From: Pseudomonas sp. Ant30-3
Lineage (GTDB): Bacteria; Pseudomonadota; Gammaproteobacteria; Pseudomonadales; Pseudomonadaceae
Reading direction: 5' to 3'
NCBI RefSeq assembly: GCF_000690905.1
Contig: NZ_JMCL01000109.1
Span: 1-64,000 of the forward strand
Length of the DNA: 64,000 bases
The notes under the pieces are model-generated. The model did no database searches. It was not told the origin of the DNA and saw only the letters and a list, made by a program, of their open reading frames with translations. The translations under genes were made by a program, and so were the position numbers. Below, one piece after another: positions 54,844-63,463 of this stretch; within the stretch, counting starts at the first letter, position 1; the number at the start of each line of letters is the position of its first letter.

Positions 54844-55501
54844 CCTTACCTCTGTTCAGTTGATCAAGTTTGATTACACTCAACGTCTGCGCTGAAGATA
54901 ACAGAGGTAAGGATAAGAGCAACATTTTTAATCGAGTTACTCCGGTACCCAGCGAACTGGACATACACGACAAGCGGATGACACTGCCGGGTAGGCACAC
55001 ACCTATCGTTTCTCTAAATACCAGCACCAAAGCACCGCTGGCTAGTATACCGACACTGCCCACCCCAGCGATGCAAACTAAAAATGGTCATCATCACACT
55101 ACCAATGTAGAGCTTCTTTAGGTATACGGTGTAGGCAGCATAGCTAATTTAGCTGAACGCCAATGTTGTAAATATATACACACAAACAACTTATTGCTCT
55201 CACGGCAACATTAGTAAAACCGCCTCCCCTTTACGAAGACCAAGCACAACAAGGACTTACCACTTACAAAATCAACATAATACTATACATACAACTAGCC
55301 ATTAGCTCCTTTCTTTTTGATCGACGTAGAAACTCGCCCCTCACGGATTTAACTAGGCTCTTCACACATACAATTATAAAACAATAATTACAACAAATAA
55401 ATTTTTGTTTAAAGCAAAGCTATTGATGTGCTACCCTTTGCAGAGACACAGACTAACGTACCGCGCACCGAAAGCATAAACAAGCTCACAGAGAGAAACC
55501 C
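54844..55501. other. AT-rich divergent promoter region in island
   Basis: 658 bp with very AT-rich stretches (55380-55430). No gene supported. It separates the nuclease-like gene from the ParA-SIR2 operon and should hold both promoters; a regulatory RNA is possible but not seen. Confidence 0.5.
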
Positions 55502-56536
55502 ATGACAAGTCGTAAAGCCTCTCCAGCAAAAAAAAATATTACAAAATCGGTTTGCTTTTTCAACAATAAAGGCGGCGTTGGGAAGACCACTCTTGTTGCA
55601 AACTTAGCCGCTGAGCTTGGATTAAACCACGCAAAAAAAGTACTGGTTATAGATGCAGACCCACAGTGTAATTTGACTCAGTATGTACTTTCCGACGATG
55701 AATTCCTCGACACTTATAGCTCCAAAGACCCTCAGTCGATATACAGTGTCATTCATCCGCTATCGACAGGTAAGGGCTATAAAACAACGCTACCAATTAA
55801 AACTATCGACGAATTTGGTTTCGACGTAATAATTGGAGATCCACGCCTGGCACTAAAAGAGGACCTTCTTGCTCAAGACTGGCGTGATGCGAAAGCAGGT
55901 GGTATCAGGGGGCTTCGTACAACTCTAGTATTTCACAACTTGATTGAGCAAGCTCAATCTTATGACTATATTTTCTTCGATATGGGCCCATCATTAGGAG
56001 CAATCAATAGAGCAATTCTATTAGCCGTGGATTTCTTCCTGGTACCTATGTCAATTGATATTTTCTCGAGCTGGGCTTTAAAGAATATTGGAGAAGCCGT
56101 AAAAGTATGGGAAAAAGACCTAACATTTGGCATGAAGAACTCTGAGGACCCAAATGAAGTTCCGGATATTGAGCGTAAGCGCCTTCTGTTTTTAGGTTAT
56201 GTTACCCAGCAGCATAAAGAGCGCCGCGAAAAAGCGGGCAGTACGAGGATTGTCGAAGCTTACGATCAAATAAGTAAAAAGCTGCCTGGCGTAGTATCAC
56301 AACACTTAAGTTATTTTTATCCTACATCGCTACAGACACATTTAGGAGAAATCAAACATCTCGCTAGCCTCGCTCCAAAATCACAAACCCTGCATCAACC
56401 AATGATCAACGTCAAAGCGAAAGGTAGTTATACAGTCACAAGAAAACAAGCGAGAGACATCTATACAGCACTTGCGCTACGTTTTATGGAAAATATGGAC
56501 ATACTGATCAAAGAGGCCGCAAAGGAGAAGAGGTAA
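55502..56536 (+). CDS. ParA/MinD-like P-loop ATPase paired with SIR2
   Basis: 344 aa. Deviant Walker A KGGVGKTT (residues 23-30) with signature Lys23, Walker A' DADPQCNLT (51-59), Walker B IFFDMGPSLG (157-166). These place it in the ParA/Soj class. No ParB, no parS-like repeats and no replication gene are near. The stop TAA and the SIR2 gene ATG share a base (TAATG at 56534-56538). AT-rich codon use unlike the flanking core genome. I infer a switch or sensor ATPase for the SIR2 partner, not a plasmid partition gene. Confidence 0.85.
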   Translation: MTSRKASPAKKNITKSVCFFNNKGGVGKTTLVANLAAELGLNHAKKVLVIDADPQCNLTQYVLSDDEFLDTYSSKDPQSIYSVIHPLSTGKGYKTTLPIKTIDEFGFDVIIGDPRLALKEDLLAQDWRDAKAGGIRGLRTTLVFHNLIEQAQSYDYIFFDMGPSLGAINRAILLAVDFFLVPMSIDIFSSWALKNIGEAVKVWEKDLTFGMKNSEDPNEVPDIERKRLLFLGYVTQQHKERREKAGSTRIVEAYDQISKKLPGVVSQHLSYFYPTSLQTHLGEIKHLASLAPKSQTLHQPMINVKAKGSYTVTRKQARDIYTALALRFMENMDILIKEAAKEKR

Positions 56537-57438
56537 TGGCCCTATTTAACCCCGACCTGGTAAACGACTTAGCTCAAAAAAAGGCCGCTATATTTGTGGG
56601 CGCTGGCGTAAGTGCGGGAGTCGTTACGAACGGTGGAACCAGAATAAAAGTCTGGAGTAAGTTCCTTCTTGACGCAGCAAACAAGCTAACTGACAAAAAA
56701 ATCAAAACACATGCCGTGAAGCTAATCAATCAAAAAGACTATCTGATGGCTTGTGAAATGATCAGTAGAGGGGTCGGAGTAGATGAATGGAAGAAATTAT
56801 TATTGGCTGAATACGATCAAATTGGATCTCCGACAGACCTTCAAAAAACAATAATGGAACTAAAACAACGTCTGGTTCTTACGACAAACTTTGACCGGTA
56901 TCTTGAAGCAGCATGGTTAGCTACCAATCCTGAAGCAACACACCATCACAGGGTCGTCAAGGAAATCGATGATGACTCATTTCAAGCATTTCGAGACGCG
57001 CAGGACTATTTATTTAAAATTCATGGCTCGATCGATGATATAGATACAATAATTTTCACAAAAAAAGACTACTCAGAAAAAGCATATGGCAACTGGGCAT
57101 ACTCTAAATTTATAGAAACAATATTGCTAACGCACACTGTACTTTTTGTCGGTTTCTCACTAGCCGATCCTGCAATAGCTCAAATTATCGAAAACTACGC
57201 ACACAACATTCCTAGCGCCAGACCACATTACATCTTCCTCTCTGGCAAACCATCCGAAAAGTATATTGAAATCAATAAAGACCTGCGAAAGATTTTCATC
57301 ATGCCCTACAGCGACAAAAATAATCATGCAGAATTGACTCAGAAATTTCAGAGCCTGTTAGCAGAGGTCAACATTAGACGAAGAGAATTGAGTATTAAAG
57401 CAATCAAAAATTTAACTCCCGACGAAAACGTCGCGTAA
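56536..57438 (+). CDS. SIR2-domain protein (candidate NADase effector)
   Basis: 300 aa, SIR2-like (SIR2_2 type). GAGVS at 22-26, TTNFD at 116-120 with the catalytic-type Asn118, HGS with His163, and GFSLADP at 206-212 form the usual NAD-binding set, so the active site looks intact. The protein ends with a helical tail (about 245-300) and no membrane helix or other fused domain. SIR2 domains in anti-phage systems (Thoeris, DSR, SIR2-HerA, SPARSA) deplete NAD. Coupled to the ParA-like gene by TAATG. AT-rich. Confidence 0.85.
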   Translation: MALFNPDLVNDLAQKKAAIFVGAGVSAGVVTNGGTRIKVWSKFLLDAANKLTDKKIKTHAVKLINQKDYLMACEMISRGVGVDEWKKLLLAEYDQIGSPTDLQKTIMELKQRLVLTTNFDRYLEAAWLATNPEATHHHRVVKEIDDDSFQAFRDAQDYLFKIHGSIDDIDTIIFTKKDYSEKAYGNWAYSKFIETILLTHTVLFVGFSLADPAIAQIIENYAHNIPSARPHYIFLSGKPSEKYIEINKDLRKIFIMPYSDKNNHAELTQKFQSLLAEVNIRRRELSIKAIKNLTPDENVA

Positions 57439-58178
57439 CGTATTTGGTGGGAATTTTTAGAGACCAGCCACATTGAAAATTTACTTTCCTCTTCGCCCCC
57501 CTTAGTAGTAAGTCAACTCTTAATGTGGACGAATACGTGACAAAGCTGCGGCGGATGTTTAGCCTCAAACCAAGGTTCGATTAAAACGTCATACTAGAAG
57601 CGCCTTAGGGCATGATGACAGTAGCGACAATTATTCATATTAGCTCGCCTTACCATTAGCAGGCTAAAACCGAAAACTTAAATCCATAGAATGGTCTTTC
57701 TTCTAGGCTTTTAGCATCCCATTTTCGACAAGCGCAATCTACGGCTTATGACTGGAATGCCCCCCACACGTGCAGGCGCCCTCTCTGCCTCACACTCCAA
57801 CACGCCTCGACAAATTTCAGCCATAACCCGCCGCAATCGTTCCTATTCTAAATACTGCACCGCTCACTCATTTGATCTGGCCCTCCACACGCAAGTCACC
57901 CCAGCTTGGTTTATAAGTCTGTCGAACGGTTGGCCTCGCGACGTAGTCCTTAGCAGAGCTTGTAAAGGCAGCACTTGAGCGGTTCTTCACAAGAGGAAAC
58001 GACTGCACACTCATGATCAAATTACCTTCCAATGCACACACCAACCTCTGTATGCACGCGATAAACCGCGACCCACATGGGCTTCAAGATTTATGTGCTT
58101 TAGGTGCGACCGGGAGTTTAGTTTCTGGTCGAATGAGTCTGCTAACATCCGCAAAGTCGGGTGGATACAGGTGAGAAA
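57439..58178. other. Gap in island
   Basis: 740 bp after the SIR2 gene. A frame at 57748-57978 has no likeness to known proteins and a poor ribosome binding site; I do not call it. Nothing else recognised. Confidence 0.5.
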
Positions 58179-58811
58179 ATGCAGGCAGACAACGTGAAAT
58201 CGATCTCAAAATTGAAGACCCCCAGAAAGATTCTTGGGTGGCTGCTCGCGACAATTGCAGCAGTACCCATAACAAAGTGGGTTGAATCTCAACTGAGCTT
58301 GTCGTTTTTTAGCCCCGTAATCTCAGGGCTTTGGGATTTTCTAATAGATATCCTCGGCTGGCTAGCCCAGCCGGTTACCGTGCCGCTCTGGACACTCTTA
58401 GCAGTGTCCACGATTGCATTGCTCACGACAGGAGGCTTCATCTGGGCAGTAGTCGATGCGAATAATCAGCTTGATGCTGCTGATGCAGAAATAGATGCTA
58501 CCAATGGGAAAATTGGTGAATTGATGAATCCACCAAAGCCCGGTCTAACGGATAACGCTCATGACGTGGTGATGTGCGTTGCAGGACTCACTATCCGCAA
58601 TATGAACGCCTTTCCTATTGTGTTAACTGATCGCTTAGGTCTTGATCGCCTACAGGTAGCGACCGCACTGGATGAGCTTGAGTATCAAGCCCTAATCGAA
58701 CATAACGGCACCGTAGAACTCACCCGACAAGGTCGCGTGTATGTGCAACTTCCTAAGAGCCTCAAACGCAGCCAAGCTTTAGGCAAACAATTAAATCACC
58801 GCGACATTTAA
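58179..58811 (+). CDS. Membrane protein with C-terminal winged-helix-like domain
   Basis: 210 aa. Two or three hydrophobic segments (ILGWLLATIAAVPITKWV, about 24-41; VPLWTLLAVSTIALLTTGGF, about 73-92) with a short coiled stretch (LDAADAEIDATNGKIGELM). The C-terminal region has the pattern DRLGLDRLQVATALDELEYQ, then LIEHNGTVELTRQGRVYVQL, as in winged-helix domains. ATG 58179 has AGGTGAGAAA before it; a codon 6 earlier is possible. Function unknown; the last island gene before tRNA-Val. Confidence 0.7.
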   Translation: MQADNVKSISKLKTPRKILGWLLATIAAVPITKWVESQLSLSFFSPVISGLWDFLIDILGWLAQPVTVPLWTLLAVSTIALLTTGGFIWAVVDANNQLDAADAEIDATNGKIGELMNPPKPGLTDNAHDVVMCVAGLTIRNMNAFPIVLTDRLGLDRLQVATALDELEYQALIEHNGTVELTRQGRVYVQLPKSLKRSQALGKQLNHRDI

Positions 58812-58897
58812 CCACAAGCAAGAACGTCGATTTCGCGTTCACATTGCCCAATGTGAACGAACCCTATATTTTGTGAATGTTCTGCTTGAATTTAAGG

Positions 58898-59005
58898 CAA
58901 CAAAAAAGGCCCACCTTTCGGTGAGCCTTTCTAGACCGCCCAGCAGAGCGGATTTTGTTTGGTAGGCGCGATTGGACTCGAACCAACGACCCCCACCATG
59001 TCAAG
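58898..59005. repeat. Island right boundary: tRNA-Val 3' end and terminator (att-like)
   Basis: Partner of the repeat at 51490-51598. It overlaps the 3' half of the intact tRNA gene and its terminator. Confidence 0.85.
58902..58930 (-). terminator. Terminator of tRNA-Val
   Basis: On the minus strand AAAGGCTCACC pairs with GGTGGGCCTTT around GAAA, followed by T residues. A copy lies at 51494-51523. Confidence 0.85.
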
Positions 59006-59036
59006 GTGGTGCTCTAACCAACTGAGCTACGTGCCT
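58960..59036 (-). tRNA. tRNA-Val (GAC)
   Basis: 77 nt with encoded CCA. Acceptor AGGCACG, D-arm AGCTCAGTTGGTTAGAGC, anticodon loop TTGACAT in a CCACC/GGTGG stem, so anticodon GAC; T-loop TTCGAGTC. It reads toward the island, whose genes lie past its 3' end, the normal arrangement for integration at a tRNA. Confidence 0.96.
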
Positions 59037-59219
59037 GCTGTGAGGCGGCATTCTACGGAATTCCGAAGGGGTGTCAACACCTTTTTTTGAGCTAACCCTA
59101 TGAATATGCAAAATATTTAATTTCGCCGTTGCGACGAAGATTTTCCGCCAGCTGGCGGTCGATTTTTAACTCGGGTAGGATCGACGCACTCGTAAAATAT
59201 ATTAAACAGAGGCTGCCGG

Positions 59220-60503
59220 ATGGCGAACGTTTCCTACCCAGAGTCCTATTACGCGGCCTCGGCCAATGCGGTGCCGCCGCGCCCGGCGTTGCACAGCGAC
59301 ATCGAGACGGATGTGTGCGTGATTGGCGCCGGTTACACAGGGCTGTCTTCTGCCCTGTTTCTGCTGGAAAACGGTTTCAAGGTGACCGTGCTGGAAGCCG
59401 CGAAAGTGGGCTTCGGGGCTTCGGGCCGCAACGGCGGTCAGATCGTTAACAGTTACAGCCGCGACATCGATGTCATTGAGCGCACGGTCGGCCCCCGGCA
59501 GGCTCAACTGCTGGGCGAGATGGCGTTCGAGGGCGGCCGCATCATTCGCGAGCGCGTCGCCAAATATAATATCCAGTGCGACCTGAAAGACGGCGGCGTG
59601 TTTGCTGCGATCACTGCCAGGCAGATGGGCCATCTCGAATCCCAGAAGCGTTTGTGGGAACGCTTCGGTCATACGCAGCTGGAGCTGATGGATCAACAGC
59701 GCGTCCGTGAAGTGGTGAGCTGCGATCATTACGTGGGCGGCCTGCTCGACATGAGTGGCGGTCACATCCACCCGTTGAACCTGGCACTGGGCGAAGCGGC
59801 TGCCGTGGAGTCGCTGGGTGGCACTATTTATGAGCAGTCACCGGCGGTGCGTATCGAGCGCGGCGCGAACCCGGTGGTGCATACACCGCAGGGTAAGGTC
59901 AGGGCCAAGTTCATCATCGTTGCCGGCAACGCCTACCTTGGCAATCTGGTGCCGGAACTGGCCGCGAAGTCGATGCCTTGCGGCACTCAGGTGATTACCA
60001 CCGAGCCGCTGGGCGATGCTTTGGCAAAGAGTCTGTTGCCGCAGGATTACTGCGTTGAAGACTGCAACTACCTGCTCGACTATTACCGTCTGACGGGTGA
60101 CAAACGCCTGGTTTTCGGCGGCGGCGTCGTTTACGGCGCGCGGGATCCGGCGAACATCGAAGCGATCATCCGGCCGAAAATGCTCAAGGCGTTCCCGCAG
60201 CTTAAAGACGTGAAGATTGATTACGCCTGGACCGGCAATTTCCTGCTGACGCTGTCGCGTCTTCCGCAGGTCGGACGGTTGGGGGACAATATTTATTATT
60301 CTCAAGGCTGCAGCGGTCACGGCGTGACGTATACGCACCTGGCCGGCAAAGTGCTGGCGGAAGCGTTGCGTGGGCAGGCTGAGCGATTTGATGCGTTTGC
60401 TGACCTGCCTCATTACCCGTTTCCAGGCGGGCAGATGTTGCGCACACCCTTTGCGGCGCTGGGCGCCTGGTATTACGGGTTGCGGGACAGGCTGGGGTTT
60501 TGA
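59220..60503 (+). CDS. FAD-dependent amine oxidoreductase (PuuB-like)
   Basis: 427 aa, DAO family. FAD motif VCVIGAGYTGLSSALFLLEN (about residues 31-50), then FGASGRNGGQIVNSY, and a C-terminal CSGHGVTYTHLAGKVLAEAL. This matches gamma-glutamylputrescine oxidase and related amine oxidases of Pseudomonas. Start 59220 has AGGCTGCCGG upstream. It stands alone with its own terminator; the precise amine cannot be read. Confidence 0.85.
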   Translation: MANVSYPESYYAASANAVPPRPALHSDIETDVCVIGAGYTGLSSALFLLENGFKVTVLEAAKVGFGASGRNGGQIVNSYSRDIDVIERTVGPRQAQLLGEMAFEGGRIIRERVAKYNIQCDLKDGGVFAAITARQMGHLESQKRLWERFGHTQLELMDQQRVREVVSCDHYVGGLLDMSGGHIHPLNLALGEAAAVESLGGTIYEQSPAVRIERGANPVVHTPQGKVRAKFIIVAGNAYLGNLVPELAAKSMPCGTQVITTEPLGDALAKSLLPQDYCVEDCNYLLDYYRLTGDKRLVFGGGVVYGARDPANIEAIIRPKMLKAFPQLKDVKIDYAWTGNFLLTLSRLPQVGRLGDNIYYSQGCSGHGVTYTHLAGKVLAEALRGQAERFDAFADLPHYPFPGGQMLRTPFAALGAWYYGLRDRLGF

Positions 60504-60518
60504 GGGCTGGATAAGGAA

Positions 60519-60544
60519 AGGGCCGCTTGATGCGGCCCTATTTT
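60519..60544 (+). terminator. Terminator after the amine oxidoreductase gene
   Basis: AGGGCCGC pairs with GCGGCCCT around TTGAT, followed by ATTTT. Confidence 0.85.
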
Positions 60545-60564
60545 ATGGCATACGGGGAGCTCGA

Positions 60565-60656
60565 TGTGGGAGCAAAGCTTGCTTGCGAAGGCGGTGTGTC
60601 AATCCACCACACTGCTGAATGACATAACGCTTTCGCGGGCAAGCCACGCTCCCACA
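60565..60656. repeat. REP doublet (TGTGGGAGCAAAGCTTGCTTGCGAA type)
   Basis: TGTGGGAGCAAAGCTTGCTT at 60565-60584 faces an inverted copy (GCGGGCAAGCCACGCTCCCACA) ending at 60656. A fourth REP class in this window. Confidence 0.8.
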
Positions 60657-60712
60657 GGGTCCGTGTCTATCCCTGGATCCGTGCGTGGCTACTAAGAGAT
60701 CGCTGCAAGGCG

Positions 60713-61684
60713 TTAGAGTCGATCCCGGGAGATACCGCTGCGGATCCTGAGGATATCGGCCAGCACCGCCAGCGCGATTTCCGCCGGGGTTTTACTGCCC
60801 AGGTTGAGCCCGATCGGCGCGTGAATCCGCGCCAGCTGCGCCTCGTCCAAACCGCCAATCCGCCGCAATCGCTCGAAGCGTTTCTGTGAGGTCTGCATTG
60901 AGCCCATCACGCCGATGTAAAACGCATCAGTGCGCACCGCCTCCATCATCGCCAGATCATCAATACGAGGATCATGGGTTAGCGCCACCACCGCCGTATC
61001 ACTGTGACAGCCGCCGTCGGCGATGAACACCGAAGGCAACTGCCGACGAATCTCGACATTTTCCAGCACCACGCCATCAAGCACTTCGTCACGCGGATCA
61101 CACAGAATCACCTCGAAACCCAAGCCGACCGCAAATTCCGCACACGCCTGAGCGACGCTGGAATACCCGGCCAGCAGCAGCCGTTGCGCAGCGCCAATGC
61201 GCACCCGAACCCGATCAATCTCACGCTCGATACGCGCACCCTGCTCGCGATCCGTGAACAGGCTGCGCGCACCGTTGGCCAGATCAATCTCGCGGATCAA
61301 TCGACGTTGACCGAGCAACGCCGACTCCAGCTCGCGCAAGTGCGCCTGCACATCGCAGTCAGCTTCCAGTTTCTCCACCAGCACATCGAGTACGCCGCCG
61401 CAGGGCAGCGTCACGCGTGAGCGCGAGTCATCGCCTTCGCCATATCGAACGACGCTGATCGCCTCGGTAAACGCCCCCTCAGCGACACGCTCGAGGAAAT
61501 CCTCCTCAACGCAACCGCCGGACAACGAGCCGATCCATTGCCCTTCAGTGTTCACTGCCAGCAATGAGCCCGGCGCACGCGGCGCCGAGCCATAGGTGGC
61601 GAGCACTGTGCACAGCCAGATGCGCTGACCGGCCGTAGACCATTGCAGCGCCCGGCGTATCACTTGCAGGTCGAGATGCTGCAT
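60713..61684 (-). CDS. XdhC/CoxI-family protein
   Basis: 323 aa. N-terminal XdhC_CoxI domain (LCTVLATYGSAPRAPGSLLA, then GSLSGGCVEEDF) and C-terminal Rossmann domain (RLLLAGYSSVAQACAEFAVG, about 168-187; VMGSMQTSQKRFERL). It helps insert the sulfurated molybdenum cofactor into xanthine-dehydrogenase-like enzymes. Starts 1 bp before the cytochrome gene stop region, so it is the last gene of the Mo-enzyme operon. Confidence 0.9.
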   Translation of the reverse strand: MQHLDLQVIRRALQWSTAGQRIWLCTVLATYGSAPRAPGSLLAVNTEGQWIGSLSGGCVEEDFLERVAEGAFTEAISVVRYGEGDDSRSRVTLPCGGVLDVLVEKLEADCDVQAHLRELESALLGQRRLIREIDLANGARSLFTDREQGARIEREIDRVRVRIGAAQRLLLAGYSSVAQACAEFAVGLGFEVILCDPRDEVLDGVVLENVEIRRQLPSVFIADGGCHSDTAVVALTHDPRIDDLAMMEAVRTDAFYIGVMGSMQTSQKRFERLRRIGGLDEAQLARIHAPIGLNLGSKTPAEIALAVLADILRIRSGISRDRL

Positions 61685-61685
61685 G

Positions 61686-62921
61686 TCAGTGCGCCTTGTG
61701 CTCGGCGGGCGGTGCGTCCGCTTGCAGCTTCTGCACGTCACTGACCGCAAGTTCAGCCGATTGCCCGCCCCAACCCTGACGCAGGTAATTCAACAGATCA
61801 GTCAGTTGCTCGTCACTCAGCTTGTCGGCAAACCCCGGCATCGGCTGCATGCGTTCGAACCCGACAAATTGCTGCTCGCCGATCCCGTCCTCAATCACCC
61901 TCAGCAAATTACGCGGGTCTTCCAGGCGCAACGTGGTATTGCCGCGCATCGCCACAGCGATGTGCGGCTTGCCCTCGCCTTCTGGAGCGTGGCAACCGGC
62001 GCAGACGTTCAGGTAATCCTGACGGCCACGTTTGGCGCTGGCAGCCAATTGATCCAGTGGCACGTCGGCGACAAGTTTGGCGGCCGGCGGTTGATCGCCA
62101 AGGAGGAACGTCGCCATCGCCGCAAGATCCGGATCGCTGAGGCGCTGGGTGCTGTTGTGGAACACCGGGAACATCTCGTTGAACATCGTCCCCTGCGCGC
62201 TCATGCCGTGCTTGAGGAACGAACTCAGGTCCTGATGATTCCAGCCGCGGGCCGCCAGATCATCGGCGAGCAAACTCGGTGCCAGATAACCATTGAGCAC
62301 ACCGCCCGTCATGCGTTTGTCCAGTTGCATGGCACCCGGCAAGCCACGTGGCGTGTGGCATTCGCCGCAGTGGCCGAGCACATCAACCATGTACTGACCG
62401 CGCTTGAACGCTTCACTTTTACCCTCGGTGGGCGCCAGCTTCATGTCCTTGCCGTAGAGCATGTTCCAGCCGGTCAGGCCGAGCCGCACGTTGAACGGGA
62501 AACTCAGGCTGGTCACCGGCGCCGGACGCTCGATCGGCTCGTACGTTCTCAGGTACGCGTGAATCGCATCTGAATCCGCCCGAGGCATCAGGTGATACGA
62601 GGTGTAAGGCATCGCCGGATACAGGTTCGCGCCATCACGACGTTTGCCTTTGGTGAGTGCGGCGAAGAACTCCTCATCGCTGTAAAGGCCGATGCCGTGC
62701 TTCTTGCTCGGGGTGATGTTGGTGCCGTAGATCGTGCCGAACGGCGAAATGATCGGCAGACCGCCCGCGTACGGCGCGCCGCCCGGTGCCGTGTGGCAGG
62801 CCACGCAATCGGCAGCGCGCGCGAGGTATTCGCCACGCGCAACCTGATCCTCTGCTTGCGCCATCAACGCCGGCGCAGCCAGACCGACCGCCAACGCCAG
62901 GCGGGAAAGTAAATGCTTCAT
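61686..62921 (-). CDS. Triheme cytochrome c, dehydrogenase subunit
   Basis: 411 aa. Signal peptide to about residue 23. Heme motifs CVACHTAPGG, CGECHTPRG and CAGCHAPEG, so three c-type hemes, as in the cytochrome subunits of periplasmic or membrane-linked dehydrogenases. In the same operon as [2Fe-2S] and molybdopterin subunits, so it likely takes electrons to the respiratory chain. Gap of 2 bp to the Fe-S gene. Confidence 0.9.
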   Translation of the reverse strand: MKHLLSRLALAVGLAAPALMAQAEDQVARGEYLARAADCVACHTAPGGAPYAGGLPIISPFGTIYGTNITPSKKHGIGLYSDEEFFAALTKGKRRDGANLYPAMPYTSYHLMPRADSDAIHAYLRTYEPIERPAPVTSLSFPFNVRLGLTGWNMLYGKDMKLAPTEGKSEAFKRGQYMVDVLGHCGECHTPRGLPGAMQLDKRMTGGVLNGYLAPSLLADDLAARGWNHQDLSSFLKHGMSAQGTMFNEMFPVFHNSTQRLSDPDLAAMATFLLGDQPPAAKLVADVPLDQLAASAKRGRQDYLNVCAGCHAPEGEGKPHIAVAMRGNTTLRLEDPRNLLRVIEDGIGEQQFVGFERMQPMPGFADKLSDEQLTDLLNYLRQGWGGQSAELAVSDVQKLQADAPPAEHKAH

Positions 62922-62923
62922 GC

Positions 62924-63463
62924 TTAACCCTCCTTGACCAGGCCGAGATCAGTCAGCACGTTGCGCGTGGCGCTGTAGTAGCGGACGTAGCCGGTACAGC
63001 GGCAGATATGGTGACCGAGGCTGTCTTCAATGACTTTTTCCAGCTGGCTTTTAACGATCGGCTGACGCTGCAGCTTCTCCACCAACACCGTGGCGGCATT
63101 CACGAAACCGGGCGCGCAGTAGCTGCACTGAAACGCGAATTCATCGACGAAACGCTGCTGGATCGGGTTCAGTCCGGTGACCTGACCTTGCTCATCGCGA
63201 GTCGCGTGTCCTTCGATGGTGCGCACTTTCTTGCCCTCGAAGTAATGCGCACCGGTGATGCAGGTGCGCACTTCTTCGCTGGTGCCGTCCGGGTTGTCGA
63301 CGATTACCACGCAGGCGTGGCAGATGCCCTGACCACAGCCGAGACGCGAGCCGGTGAGGTTTTTGTACTCGTGCAAATAGTCGATCATCGGCAGGTCATC
63401 AGGGATGTCCACCGGGCCGACGGATTGACCGTTAAGGGTCAGTTGAAGCGGACGGTTAGCCAT
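62924..63463 (-). CDS. [2Fe-2S] subunit of a molybdenum hydroxylase
   Basis: 179 aa, two-cluster subunit of the xanthine oxidase/isoquinoline oxidoreductase class. First cluster GCGQGICHACVVIVD (plus CITGA) and second cluster QCSYCAPGFV and HHICRCTGYV. Short form typical of IorA-like proteins. Start ATG 63463; it shares 8 bp with the preceding molybdopterin gene. Confidence 0.92.
   Translation of the reverse strand: MANRPLQLTLNGQSVGPVDIPDDLPMIDYLHEYKNLTGSRLGCGQGICHACVVIVDNPDGTSEEVRTCITGAHYFEGKKVRTIEGHATRDEQGQVTGLNPIQQRFVDEFAFQCSYCAPGFVNAATVLVEKLQRQPIVKSQLEKVIEDSLGHHICRCTGYVRYYSATRNVLTDLGLVKEG

Noticed and set aside
54761-55063. Minus-strand frame with a signal-like start overlapping the nuclease gene start
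   Set aside because: Overlaps the start of a longer gene out of frame and has no continuation after the hydrophobic part.
55502-56536. Plasmid or chromosome partition ParA
   Set aside because: No ParB, parS or replication gene nearby; coupled to a SIR2 gene instead.
57748-57978. 76-codon frame after the SIR2 gene
   Set aside because: No ribosome binding site and no family likeness; composition is scrambled.
51490-59005. Prophage
   Set aside because: No capsid, tail, integrase or lysis genes; the island is too small.
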